Assembly: GCA_017501865.1 (NCBI GenBank)
Contig: JAFVWD010000012.1
Location: 1-8,012 of the forward strand
From: Clostridia bacterium
GTDB taxonomy: Bacteria; Bacillota; Clostridia; Oscillospirales; Acutalibacteraceae
Length of the DNA stretch: 8,012 bases
Reading direction: 5' to 3'
Numbering within the stretch: the stretch's first letter is position 1; the number at the start of each line of letters is the position of its first letter. The position numbers and the translations under genes are program-made. Shown here piece after piece: positions 1-6,433 of this stretch. The notes under the pieces were generated by a model. The model searched no databases and had not been told where the DNA came from. It saw nothing but the letters and a program-made list of their open reading frames with translations.

Positions 1-16
1 CCACATCTTTTCACTT

Positions 17-769
17 CTATCCCTTTTTATAAATTGCATATTCCGTAGTCAGATACGAAAAACTGCAATCATATGCAACCAGCCGTTCTTCCTCATACAA
101 AAGACCGGATATTATAAAGTCCACCTTGCCTTCTTCGAGCATCTTAAAAATTTCATCACCTGAATCTACCATTATTTCAAGATTACATCCTAACGAATTC
201 GAAATTAAGGTTGCTATATTGATATCTATACCCGTAACATAGCCGTTGTCATCAAGATCGGAATACGGTTCACCTACAATTGCAACTGCCGCAGTAAGAG
301 TCGGAGCATATGAAGGCAGCTCAGTAAGCTCAGGGTAATATACCTCGCCCGATTTATAACTCTCTTTTATTGCTTCTATAGTACCATTTTCTGTAAGCTC
401 GAGAATTTCTGCGTTAAACTTTTCTACATAGCTGCTACCCTTTTTAAAATAAATATGGTACTCCGTTGTAAAGGGAAGTTCCTTTACAAGCTTGATTTTT
501 CTCTCATTACCAATGTAAAGACCTGCGGTAAATTCATCTATTACCGCAAAATCAGCAACCTCGGTTTCCACTGCTGAAACAACTGCATCAAGAGTAGAAT
601 ATTCTTTCACTTCTTCAAAATCCTTACGAACTGATTCTGCAGCCTCAGATGCAAGCGAAGCTGTTTCAACAGCCAATATTTTTTCAGAATAATCAATCTC
701 TTTGTTTTTGCTACAAGAAGAAAGCAACATCAAAAGAGAAAAAATTACTGCAAATAATCTTTTATACAT
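17..769 (-). CDS. Amino-acid-type solute-binding lipoprotein with its two halves in swapped order
   Basis: A 250-aa exported lipoprotein, probably the ligand-binding part of, or a relative of, ABC-transporter solute-binding proteins of the SBP_bac_3 family, anchored outside the membrane. Residues 1-19 form a lipoprotein signal: K3/R4, a hydrophobic core and lipobox LSSC with Cys19. Residues about 160-250 read like the normal N-terminal lobe: VAIVGEPYSDLDDNGYVTG, GIDINIATLI, EEGKVDFIISG and an Arg229 placed like the ligand-carboxylate Arg. Residues about 30-140 read like the usual second lobe plus C-terminal helix: ILAVETASLASEA, VADFAVID with Asp78, and ENGTIEAIKESY. The order is therefore the reverse of a normal SBP. 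The start has a good AGGAG site 8 bases upstream and a dedicated promoter. No permease or ATPase gene is visible, so the ligand is unknown; a sensory role is possible. Family confidence is good, function low. Confidence 0.8.
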   Translation of the reverse strand: MYKRLFAVIFSLLMLLSSCSKNKEIDYSEKILAVETASLASEAAESVRKDFEEVKEYSTLDAVVSAVETEVADFAVIDEFTAGLYIGNERKIKLVKELPFTTEYHIYFKKGSSYVEKFNAEILELTENGTIEAIKESYKSGEVYYPELTELPSYAPTLTAAVAIVGEPYSDLDDNGYVTGIDINIATLISNSLGCNLEIMVDSGDEIFKMLEEGKVDFIISGLLYEEERLVAYDCSFSYLTTEYAIYKKG

Positions 770-804
770 TCTGATTCTCCTGTTTTACATACTTTCACTC
801 TATA

Positions 805-833
805 ATATTACATTAATCGGTACAAGATTTCAA
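805..833 (-). promoter_or_regulatory. SigA-type promoter of the binding-lipoprotein gene
   Basis: On the minus strand, TTGAAA (828-833) and TAATAT (805-810) are separated by exactly 17 bases. The predicted start is near 798, giving a leader of about 30 bases before the ATG at 769. It lies just downstream of a terminator, so the lipoprotein gene seems to be transcribed on its own rather than from the upstream operon. Confidence 0.65.
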
Positions 834-848
834 CAAATTTCGACACTC

Positions 849-916
849 AAAATAAAAAAACACAGAACCAGGAAAGAAGCGAACGCAGAAAAAATCCTGC
901 AAAACCTGGTTCTGTG
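849..916 (-). terminator. Intrinsic terminator, 12-bp perfect stem and T tract
   Basis: The arms CACAGAACCAGG (861-872) and CCTGGTTCTGTG (905-916) pair without mismatch. Read on the minus strand the hairpin is followed at once by TTTTTTTATTTT (860-849). The 32-base loop contains a small inner hairpin (GCAG at 885-888, CTGC at 897-900). The operon already ends at another terminator about 230 bases upstream, so this one most likely ends a separate transcript, the small RNA proposed at 849-1010. Confidence 0.85.
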
Positions 917-1010
917 AGTTTCAGGAATATTAAAACGAACTAATATTCCTCCCCCTACGGTTTATATTAAACCTGAGTTTCAACGGTTTGGTGTGGAAAC
1001 CGTATCGACA
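849..1010 (-). ncRNA. Candidate structured small RNA of unknown family
   Basis: This noncoding stretch between two terminators is dense with hairpins and ends in a strong intrinsic terminator. In transcript order: a hairpin with 7-bp arms (997-1003 with 983-989, 7-base loop), a short hairpin (969-973 with 959-963), a G-rich segment (GGGGGAGG), a 10-bp perfect hairpin (941-950 with 923-932, 8-base loop), then the terminator hairpin. The 9-mer TGAAACTCA occurs twice as a linker, at 974-982 and 915-923, each time right after a hairpin. No convincing ORF is present, and the G-rich segment resembles a ribosome site but has no ATG, GTG or TTG at a usable distance. I do not recognise SRP RNA, RNase P RNA, tmRNA or a known riboswitch core. 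The strand is chosen from the terminator; the 5' end is a guess from a nearby extended -10 box. Confidence 0.5.
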
Positions 1011-1016
1011 ATTATT

Positions 1017-1025
1017 ATTCTAACA
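1017..1025 (-). promoter_or_regulatory. Possible extended -10 promoter of the small RNA
   Basis: The minus strand reads TGTTAGAAT, a -10 box (TAGAAT, 1017-1022) preceded by the TGn extension. Nothing at the -35 position is close to TTGACA. The predicted start is about 1010, just before the first hairpin of the candidate RNA. This is tentative, because such boxes are frequent in AT-rich DNA. Confidence 0.3.
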
Positions 1026-1148
1026 TATAAAAATTATTTTAAAAGATGTTTTTGGCAAATGATGTTTTTTTGCCTAAAAATGACATTTTTTGGTACAATT
1101 TTTGTTATTTTTTAAACTTTAAGTGTATTTGTTTTCAAATAGTAAAAA
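1026..1148. other. AT-rich spacer with short repeats, no gene seen
   Basis: This is the rest of the 416-base gap between tsaD and the lipoprotein gene. It is very AT-rich. It holds a direct repeat GATGTTTTT (1045-1053 and 1061-1069), a weak hairpin GGCAAA/TTTGCC (1054-1059 with 1069-1074) and an odd-centred palindrome AAAAATG-A-CATTTTT (1076-1090). No ribosome site with an ORF is visible. It could be upstream promoter DNA for the small RNA, or neutral spacer. Confidence 0.4.
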
Positions 1149-1187
1149 ATGCATTGTGATTTTTCTGTTCACAATGCATCTTTTTTT
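1143..1187 (-). terminator. Intrinsic terminator of the mreB-polA-rimI-tsaD operon
   Basis: Perfect 11-bp arms ATGCATTGTGA (1149-1159) and TCACAATGCAT (1169-1179) enclose a 9-base loop. On the minus strand the stem runs into a T run (1149-1144), only a few bases after the tsaD stop codon. On the plus strand seven T (1181-1187) follow the same stem after one C, so it could stop transcription from both sides. Confidence 0.88.
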
Positions 1188-2202
1188 AATCAATTTCTTC
1201 TGTTATGGGCATTGATGCAACAGCATTAAGCTTCAAGTCAGCTCTCTTACCGTTTAAAAACTCGTAGTAGCCCTGAGCACCAACCATCGCCGCGTTATCG
1301 CCACAATATTTTAATTCCGGCATATAAAGCTTAAAGCCTCTTCTTTCACATTCCTCGCTCATTTTCTTTCTGAGTCGTGAATTCGCTGAAACACCACCGG
1401 CAAGAACTATTTGCTTTATATTATTATCTTCCGCTGCCATAATTGTATTTTTAACAAGTATGTCTGTAACGGTTTTTATAAAAGAAGCCCCCAAATCCTC
1501 GGGTAAAACCTCTTCTCCCTTCTGCGAAGCATTATGCACGAGATTCACCGCAAAGGTTTTAAGACCTGAAAAGCTGAAATCATACTTACCTGTTGAAATG
1601 TGCGGTGTGGGGAATTTATATTTATTTTCATCACCGTTAATTGATATTTTGTCAAGATTAACACCTCCGGGATACGGAAGTCCGACTGTTCTTGCGGCTT
1701 TATCCATAGCTTCACCAGCAGCATCATCACGCGTTCTGCCGAGAACCTCAAATTCTGTATAGCTTTTAACATTTACTATGTGACTGTGTCCGCCGGAAAC
1801 CACAAGGGACAAAAACGGCGGCTTCAGTTCTTCATTTGTTAAATAGTTAGCTGCAATATGTGACCTTAAATGATGCACCGGCACAAGAGGTATTCCTGTT
1901 GAAAACGAAAGTCCTTTTGCAAAGTTTACACCAACCAGAAGTGCACCTATAAGCCCCGGTGCATAGGTTACAGCTATTGCATCAATTTCATTAAAAGTAC
2001 AGTCGGCATCCTGCAGGGCGCTTTTCACAACACCACTTATAGCTTCCACATGTCTTCTTGATGCTATTTCAGGTACAACACCGCCGTAAATTTTATGTTC
2101 CTCCACCTGAGAAGCAACTACATTCGAAAGAACCTTACGACCATCTTCTACTACCGCTGCAGCAGTTTCGTCGCAAGAGCTTTCAATACTCAGAATTTTC
2201 AT
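1186..2202 (-). CDS. tsaD: tRNA N6-adenosine threonylcarbamoyltransferase TsaD
   Basis: TsaD transfers the threonylcarbamoyl group from threonylcarbamoyl-AMP to A37 of ANN-decoding tRNAs (t6A), working in the cytoplasm with TsaB and TsaE. The 338-aa length is typical of bacterial TsaD (Kae1/Gcp, ASKHA fold). Visible signatures are ILSIESSCDETAAAVV at 3-18, GGVVPEIASRRH at 40-51, the metal-binding HxxxH as His111 and His115 within VHHLRSHIAANY, LVVSGGHSHIV at 133-143, and KYCGDNAAMVG at 298-308 with Asp302 as the third metal ligand. All expected catalytic landmarks are present. The ATG directly follows the rimI stop codon with no spacer, and a GGAG site lies inside the end of rimI, so translation is probably coupled. 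It is the last gene of the operon and is followed by a strong terminator. tsaB and tsaE are not in the window. Confidence 0.98.
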   Translation of the reverse strand: MKILSIESSCDETAAAVVEDGRKVLSNVVASQVEEHKIYGGVVPEIASRRHVEAISGVVKSALQDADCTFNEIDAIAVTYAPGLIGALLVGVNFAKGLSFSTGIPLVPVHHLRSHIAANYLTNEELKPPFLSLVVSGGHSHIVNVKSYTEFEVLGRTRDDAAGEAMDKAARTVGLPYPGGVNLDKISINGDENKYKFPTPHISTGKYDFSFSGLKTFAVNLVHNASQKGEEVLPEDLGASFIKTVTDILVKNTIMAAEDNNIKQIVLAGGVSANSRLRKKMSEECERRGFKLYMPELKYCGDNAAMVGAQGYYEFLNGKRADLKLNAVASMPITEEID

Positions 2203-2658
2203 TTATGTTTCTCCTAAATACTTTGTATAAATGATTGCGTCTTCATTAGGTTTATCATAAAAATTTTTTCTCATACCAACATTTTCAAAACCTAATTTTT
2301 CATACAATCCTCTTGCCGCATCATTACTGACACGGACCTCTAATGTCACCATACTGCAATTTTCTTCACATGCAACAGATATCAAGTGGGACAAAAGTGC
2401 TTCACCTATACCAAATCTTCTGTAATTATAAAAAACCGCAATATTGTTAACATAAACTTCACCCAACACATTGTTGGCACCAATATAACCCGAAACTTCA
2501 TTTTTTGTAATTGCAACATAAAATCTTGCATTCTCCTTTTCCAGCTCTGCCTCGAGCATTTTTTCGCTCCACGGAACAGAAAAGCACTTTTTTTCAAGAA
2601 ATGCAATATCCTCCAAATGAGTTTCGTTCATTTTTTCAATTTTAATATCATCTATCAT
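2203..2658 (-). CDS. rimI: Ribosomal-protein S18-alanine N-acetyltransferase RimI (GNAT family)
   Basis: A 151-aa GNAT acetyltransferase that uses acetyl-CoA; the RimI family acetylates the N-terminal alanine of ribosomal protein S18 in E. coli. The acetyl-CoA loop is RRFGIGEALL at 80-89 (R/Q-x-x-G-x-G/A pattern). The C-terminal part, LEVRVSNDAARGLYEKLGF at 106-124, is strongly RimI-like, with Glu107 and Tyr119 spaced 12 apart as in the catalytic Glu103/Tyr115 pair of Salmonella RimI. The ATG overlaps the polA stop codon by 4 bases (ATGA). No convincing Shine-Dalgarno site stands in front of it, so it probably depends on ribosomes finishing polA. Pairing with tsaD is a common bacterial arrangement and supports the name. 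Acetylation of other proteins cannot be excluded. Confidence 0.93.
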   Translation of the reverse strand: MIDDIKIEKMNETHLEDIAFLEKKCFSVPWSEKMLEAELEKENARFYVAITKNEVSGYIGANNVLGEVYVNNIAVFYNYRRFGIGEALLSHLISVACEENCSMVTLEVRVSNDAARGLYEKLGFENVGMRKNFYDKPNEDAIIYTKYLGET

Positions 2659-5276
2659 TTTGCATCATACCATGTTTTACCGCAGTTAACCTCCGCAATA
2701 AACGGAACACTCATTTTAACTGCATTTTCCATTTCTTCTTTTAAAAGAAGTGACACCATATCCTTTTTGTCTTCCGGTGCTTCTATAATCAATTCATCGT
2801 GCACCTGCATAATAAGATGCGCCTCGGGAGCTTCATTTTTAAGTCTTTCCCAGACTCTTATCATAGCAATTTTTATAATATCTGCCGCAGTACCCTGAAT
2901 AGGCATATTCATAGCAACTCTTTCGCCGAAGTTTCTGAGATTTGCATTTGAAGCTGTAAGCTCAGGTAAATATCTTCTTCTGCCAAAAACAGTTTCTGCG
3001 TAACCCTTTCTCTTTGCATCAGATTTACACTTTTCCATAAAAGCTGCAACACCTGAATAATTCGCAAGATACCCTTTAATATATCTGTCCGCCTCAGAAA
3101 CGGTTGTTCCTATATCATTAGAAAGACTGAAGGCACCTATTCCGTACACAATACCAAAATTTACCGCCTTTGCCTTTCTTCTGTCATCTGAGGTAACCTC
3201 GCTGAGAGGAACAGAGAACACCTGCGAAGCAGTAGCAGTATGAATATCAATATCCTCGAGAAATGCTTTTTTCATCATCTCATCTTCAGCCATAGCAGCA
3301 AGCACACGTAACTCTATCTGCGAGTAATCGGCATCGACTAATACAAACCCGTCCTTGGCATTGAAAAATCTACGCAGCTCTCTTCCTAACTCAGTTCTGA
3401 CAGGTATATTCTGAAGATTCGGTTCAGTTGAAGAAATCCTACCCGTTCTTGTTTCTGTCTGATTCAAGGTGGAATGAATTCTGCCATCATTATCTATAAC
3501 CTTCAGAAGTCCGTCACAATATGTTGATTTCAACTTAGAAAGCGTTCTGTACTCGAGTATTTCGGGTATTATAGGATGCTTATCCTTTAAAAACTCAAGC
3601 ACTTCTGCGTTAGTGGAATAACCATTCTTAGTCTTTTTCTGATGAGGAAGATTAAGCTTATCCTCTGAGAATAAAACCTCGCCCAATTGTTTAGGTGAAT
3701 TAACATTGAATTCACAACCTGCCAAAGCATATATATTACCTAATTTAACCGATATAACATCTGATAATTTCTCACCGTAAGCAATTATTCCTTCCCTGTC
3801 AACAGAGAAGCCCTCACGTTCCATTGAAGCGAGCACCTTCGAAAGCGGAATTTCTATTTCGTAAAGCAGCTTTTCCTGCGAATTCTCTGTAATGGCACTC
3901 ATAAGCTTTAACGAAAGCGATTCCATAACTGCAGCACCTTTGAGATTAAGTATTTCTTCTTCGCAAACACTCAACTCTTCATCGCTTTGGGCACTTATCT
4001 TCACCTTTTCAAGATTGTATACTTCACTTAAAGCACTTACGCTGTAATCTGATGAATTAGGGTTAAGAAGATACCCTGCAAGGGATGTGTCAAGCTTAAT
4101 TCCTTCTGCACTGAAGCCGTTAATTTCACAAAAAGCAAACAAATGCTTCGCATTGTCGGTATACTTTTCTATTGATTCATCAGACAAGAAATCTTTAGCA
4201 AAGCTCATAAACATAAAGTCGGCATTTCTTACAACCGAAACACCCTTTTCTGTTTTGAAGAAGAAATATTCAATTCCGCCATCATCATACTTAGTAATAA
4301 AAAATGCTTTTTTTGTCTTTCTGAGCTCATCTAAAAATGAATCGTAATCATCTTCATAATAAACCGATATCTCTTTTGACGGTGATTCATCAGCTAAAGC
4401 TTCGCCCTCTTCATCAAGATTGAATCTTTTTATATGCTTGAACATTTCAAGAGAAGCAAAAAGTCTTTTTGCCTTATCCCTATCAGGTGATTTTATTAAA
4501 TAGTCCTCCGGATTTGTACTTATAGGTGCTTCTAAACAGATAGTACCCAGGGTTTTACTTAAAAAAGCATTTTCTCTGGAGGTTTCAAGCTTAACCTTTG
4601 TTCCCGGTTTTATATCAAGATTTTCCAGATTCTCGTATATATTTTCAATAGACCCGAATTTACTTATTAACTCAATAGCACCCTTTGGACCTATACCTGC
4701 AACTCCCGGAATATTATCTGAAGAATCGCCTTGAATAGCTTTTATATCAATCAATTGCTCTGGAGTAACAAGATACTCTTCTTTTATTTTTTCTACATCA
4801 TAAAGTGTAGAAACAGGTTGACCTGCTTTTGTTGAAGCAAGTACCACACTTACATTTTCTTTGACTAACTGCAAGCTATCTCTGTCTCCCGTAGCAATGT
4901 AACAAAAATCACCGTCTTTACAGGATGCAGAAAGAGTACCTAAAATATCATCTGCCTCGTACCCTTCTTTTTCTACAACAGTATAGCCTAATGCAGTAAG
5001 AAGCTCTTTCAATGGTGCAAACTGCTCAATCAACTCTCTCGGTGCAGGCTTTCTTCCCGCTTTATAATCTGCATACATTTTATGACGGAAGGTTGGCGCT
5101 TTGAGATCAAAAGCAATCGCAACGGAATCAGGCTCGTAGTTGCTGAGCAAGGAAAGGAAAATATTAAGAAAGCCGTAAATACCGTTAGTAAATCTGCCAT
5201 CCTTCGTAGACAACAGTCTTACACCGTAATAAGCTCTGTTAAGGATTGAGTTACCGTCAATAACAAGTAATTTCAT
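2655..5276 (-). CDS. polA: DNA polymerase I, proofreading domain degenerate
   Basis: An 873-aa family A polymerase for Okazaki-fragment processing and repair. The N-terminal 5' nuclease (about 1-290) keeps its acidic metal ligands: Asp7, Asp57, Glu107/Asp109/Asp110, Asp131/Asp133 and Asp184/Asp187, followed by the helix-hairpin-helix GVAGIGPKGA. Residues about 300-470 occupy the 3'-5' exonuclease position but lack the DxE, NxxxD (NAKHL at 375-379) and YxxxD motifs, so proofreading is almost surely lost, as in Bacillus/Thermus-type Pol I. The polymerase domain is intact: TRTGRISSTEPNLQNIP at 609-625, motif A with Asp650 in DADYSQIELR, the O helix with Arg699, Lys703, Phe707 and Tyr711, and motif C with His826-Asp827-Glu828. 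Phe707 at the sugar-selecting site is the usual residue for Pol I. An AGGAG site 7 bases before the ATG lies within the end of the mreB-like gene. Confidence 0.98.
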   Translation of the reverse strand: MKLLVIDGNSILNRAYYGVRLLSTKDGRFTNGIYGFLNIFLSLLSNYEPDSVAIAFDLKAPTFRHKMYADYKAGRKPAPRELIEQFAPLKELLTALGYTVVEKEGYEADDILGTLSASCKDGDFCYIATGDRDSLQLVKENVSVVLASTKAGQPVSTLYDVEKIKEEYLVTPEQLIDIKAIQGDSSDNIPGVAGIGPKGAIELISKFGSIENIYENLENLDIKPGTKVKLETSRENAFLSKTLGTICLEAPISTNPEDYLIKSPDRDKAKRLFASLEMFKHIKRFNLDEEGEALADESPSKEISVYYEDDYDSFLDELRKTKKAFFITKYDDGGIEYFFFKTEKGVSVVRNADFMFMSFAKDFLSDESIEKYTDNAKHLFAFCEINGFSAEGIKLDTSLAGYLLNPNSSDYSVSALSEVYNLEKVKISAQSDEELSVCEEEILNLKGAAVMESLSLKLMSAITENSQEKLLYEIEIPLSKVLASMEREGFSVDREGIIAYGEKLSDVISVKLGNIYALAGCEFNVNSPKQLGEVLFSEDKLNLPHQKKTKNGYSTNAEVLEFLKDKHPIIPEILEYRTLSKLKSTYCDGLLKVIDNDGRIHSTLNQTETRTGRISSTEPNLQNIPVRTELGRELRRFFNAKDGFVLVDADYSQIELRVLAAMAEDEMMKKAFLEDIDIHTATASQVFSVPLSEVTSDDRRKAKAVNFGIVYGIGAFSLSNDIGTTVSEADRYIKGYLANYSGVAAFMEKCKSDAKRKGYAETVFGRRRYLPELTASNANLRNFGERVAMNMPIQGTAADIIKIAMIRVWERLKNEAPEAHLIMQVHDELIIEAPEDKKDMVSLLLKEEMENAVKMSVPFIAEVNCGKTWYDAK

Positions 5277-5278
5277 AA

Positions 5279-6304
5279 TTAAACTCCTAATGTTTCTAAT
5301 GTTACAAAATGATAACCGTTCTCTGTAAGATAATTTTCTTCACAAAGAGCTCTAAGACATCCTAATGCCGCAATTTCTGTCTCTCTTCCGGGTGTCTTGA
5401 CTTTTATGCCTGTCTGATTTCCTATATATTTGTCGAGACCATACATTCCCGAAACACCGCCACAAAGAAAAATTCCGTCATCGGTAATATCTCTTACCAA
5501 TTCAGGCGGAGTAACCTCCAACACTTCTGTTATAGCCTTACCTATCTCTTCTATACACTCTCTTATAGCAAAATTTATTTCTTCTGCAGTTACCTCAAAG
5601 AACATAGGCATACCGTCAGTCATATCTTTACCCTTTGAAATAGCAACAACACTTTCGTCGCGTATTTCGGCTCCGCCTAAAATTATTTTAAGCTCTTCTG
5701 CAGTCAGCTTACCCACTGCTACACCTCTGTTGGTTTTCAGGTATGTTTTAATTTTCTTATCCATATCCGTACCGCCGATTTTAGCACTTTTTGCCACAGC
5801 GATGCTTCCCATAGTCACAACTGCAACACTGGTAGTACCGGCACCTATATTCACAATCATAGTTCCATAGGGTTTGTCTAACATAACACCTGTACCAAGT
5901 GCTGCCGCAAGGGGTTCCTCTATTAAAACCGCTCTGCCTGCTCCTGCATTTAAAATACACGCAAGAATATTTCTTTTTTCAAGATTTGTAAGTCCTGCCG
6001 GCATAGTTGCTGCAATGGTCGGTTTAAAAATCTTATTTTTACAGATTCTTTCTATAAAGGTTCTTAAAAGTAGCTTACTGTTTTCGAGATTAGAGATTCC
6101 GCCTGAAAGAAGAGGGCGAACCAATTTAATGGCATCAGGGCATCTGCCTGTCATATTAAGAGCCTCTTTACCTGCCGCGAGAACCTTTCCTGTTTCTCTT
6201 TCAAGAGCCAGAACTGCAGGCTCAGACAACACTATACCTTTACCTTCGATTGCCGCAGTAACATTACCTGTTCCTATATCCAGCCCGATTTTAAGACCTA
6301 CCAT
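5279..6304 (-). CDS. Divergent MreB-like actin homologue (cell-shape protein)
   Basis: A 341-aa bacterial actin of the MreB/Mbl family, which forms membrane-bound filaments that guide lateral wall synthesis. Family marks: phosphate-1 loop LDIGTGNV at 8-15, EGKGIVLSEPAVLAL at 20-34, RPLLSGGISNLE at 63-74, MPAGLTNLEKRNI at 101-113, LIEEPLAAALGTG at 127-139, phosphate-2 VNIGAGTTSVAVV at 151-163, KIGGTDMD at 175-182 and adenosine loop LCGGVSGMYGLDKYI at 280-294. Most MreBs read VDIGGGTTE at phosphate 2; here Asp is Asn152, the second Gly is Ala and the Glu is Ser, so ATP hydrolysis may be altered. Length matches MreB (about 335-345 aa). The start has an AGGTG site and follows a strong promoter; the stop is 2 bases before polA. 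mreC and mreD are not adjacent, which fits a paralogue rather than the main mreB. The subfamily (MreB, Mbl or MreBH) cannot be fixed by eye. Confidence 0.9.
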   Translation of the reverse strand: MVGLKIGLDIGTGNVTAAIEGKGIVLSEPAVLALERETGKVLAAGKEALNMTGRCPDAIKLVRPLLSGGISNLENSKLLLRTFIERICKNKIFKPTIAATMPAGLTNLEKRNILACILNAGAGRAVLIEEPLAAALGTGVMLDKPYGTMIVNIGAGTTSVAVVTMGSIAVAKSAKIGGTDMDKKIKTYLKTNRGVAVGKLTAEELKIILGGAEIRDESVVAISKGKDMTDGMPMFFEVTAEEINFAIRECIEEIGKAITEVLEVTPPELVRDITDDGIFLCGGVSGMYGLDKYIGNQTGIKVKTPGRETEIAALGCLRALCEENYLTENGYHFVTLETLGV

Positions 6305-6338
6305 TGTAACACCTCGCTTTTTAACGCATATAGAAGTA

Positions 6339-6367
6339 ATTATACACCTATTAACTTAATTTGTAAA
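6339..6367 (-). promoter_or_regulatory. Consensus SigA-type promoter of the mreB-like/polA/rimI/tsaD operon
   Basis: The minus strand reads TTTACA (6362-6367), 17 bases, TATAAT (6339-6344): one mismatch from the ideal -35 and a perfect -10. The predicted start is near 6332, leaving a leader of about 28 bases before the ATG at 6304. No other clear promoter is visible in the very short gaps downstream, so this one probably serves all four genes. Confidence 0.82.
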
Positions 6368-6378
6368 TAATTAGGATG

Positions 6379-6420
6379 CAAAAATAAAGACGTCAAACGA
6401 GTTTTTCCCGCTTAACGTCT
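6379..6420 (-). terminator. Intrinsic terminator after the SprA-related gene
   Basis: Arms 6409-6420 and 6388-6399 form a 12-bp stem with two G-U pairs (core AGACGT/ACGTCT) around a 9-base loop. On the minus strand it is followed by TTATTTTTG. It lies 13 bases after the SprA-related stop codon and just upstream of the mreB-like promoter, so it separates the two transcription units. Confidence 0.82.
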
Positions 6421-6433
6421 GCTTAATTTATTA

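Noticed and set aside
1..6. ATG (minus strand, 6-4) just after the lipoprotein stop as start of a further gene
   Set aside because: Only two codons are in the window and the ribosome site (GAAGTGAAAAG) is weak; it may be real but cannot be supported.
702..917. Plus-strand small protein with a hydrophobic stretch
   Set aside because: It overlaps the lipoprotein signal region antisense and runs through the terminator hairpin; it has no convincing ribosome site.
957..1003. CRISPR-like or T-box-like reading of the repeated ACGGTTT/AAACCGT elements
   Set aside because: There are too few and too short repeats with irregular spacing for CRISPR, and no T-box sequence or downstream tRNA-synthetase/amino-acid gene under a shared terminator.
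1026..1148. Mobile-element end or attachment site in the AT-rich spacer
   Set aside because: The repeats are short, T-rich and unpaired with any copy elsewhere in the window; there is no transposase or integrase.
2386..2898. Plus-strand open frame of 170 codons across rimI and the polA end
   Set aside because: It is antisense to two well-supported genes, with a Phe/Ile/Asn/Cys-rich translation and no domain pattern.
5430..6359. Two plus-strand open frames of 146 and 161 codons opposite the mreB-like gene
   Set aside because: They lie antisense to a clear coding gene, have Ser/Pro/Ile-rich translations typical of reverse reading, and have no promoter or ribosome site.
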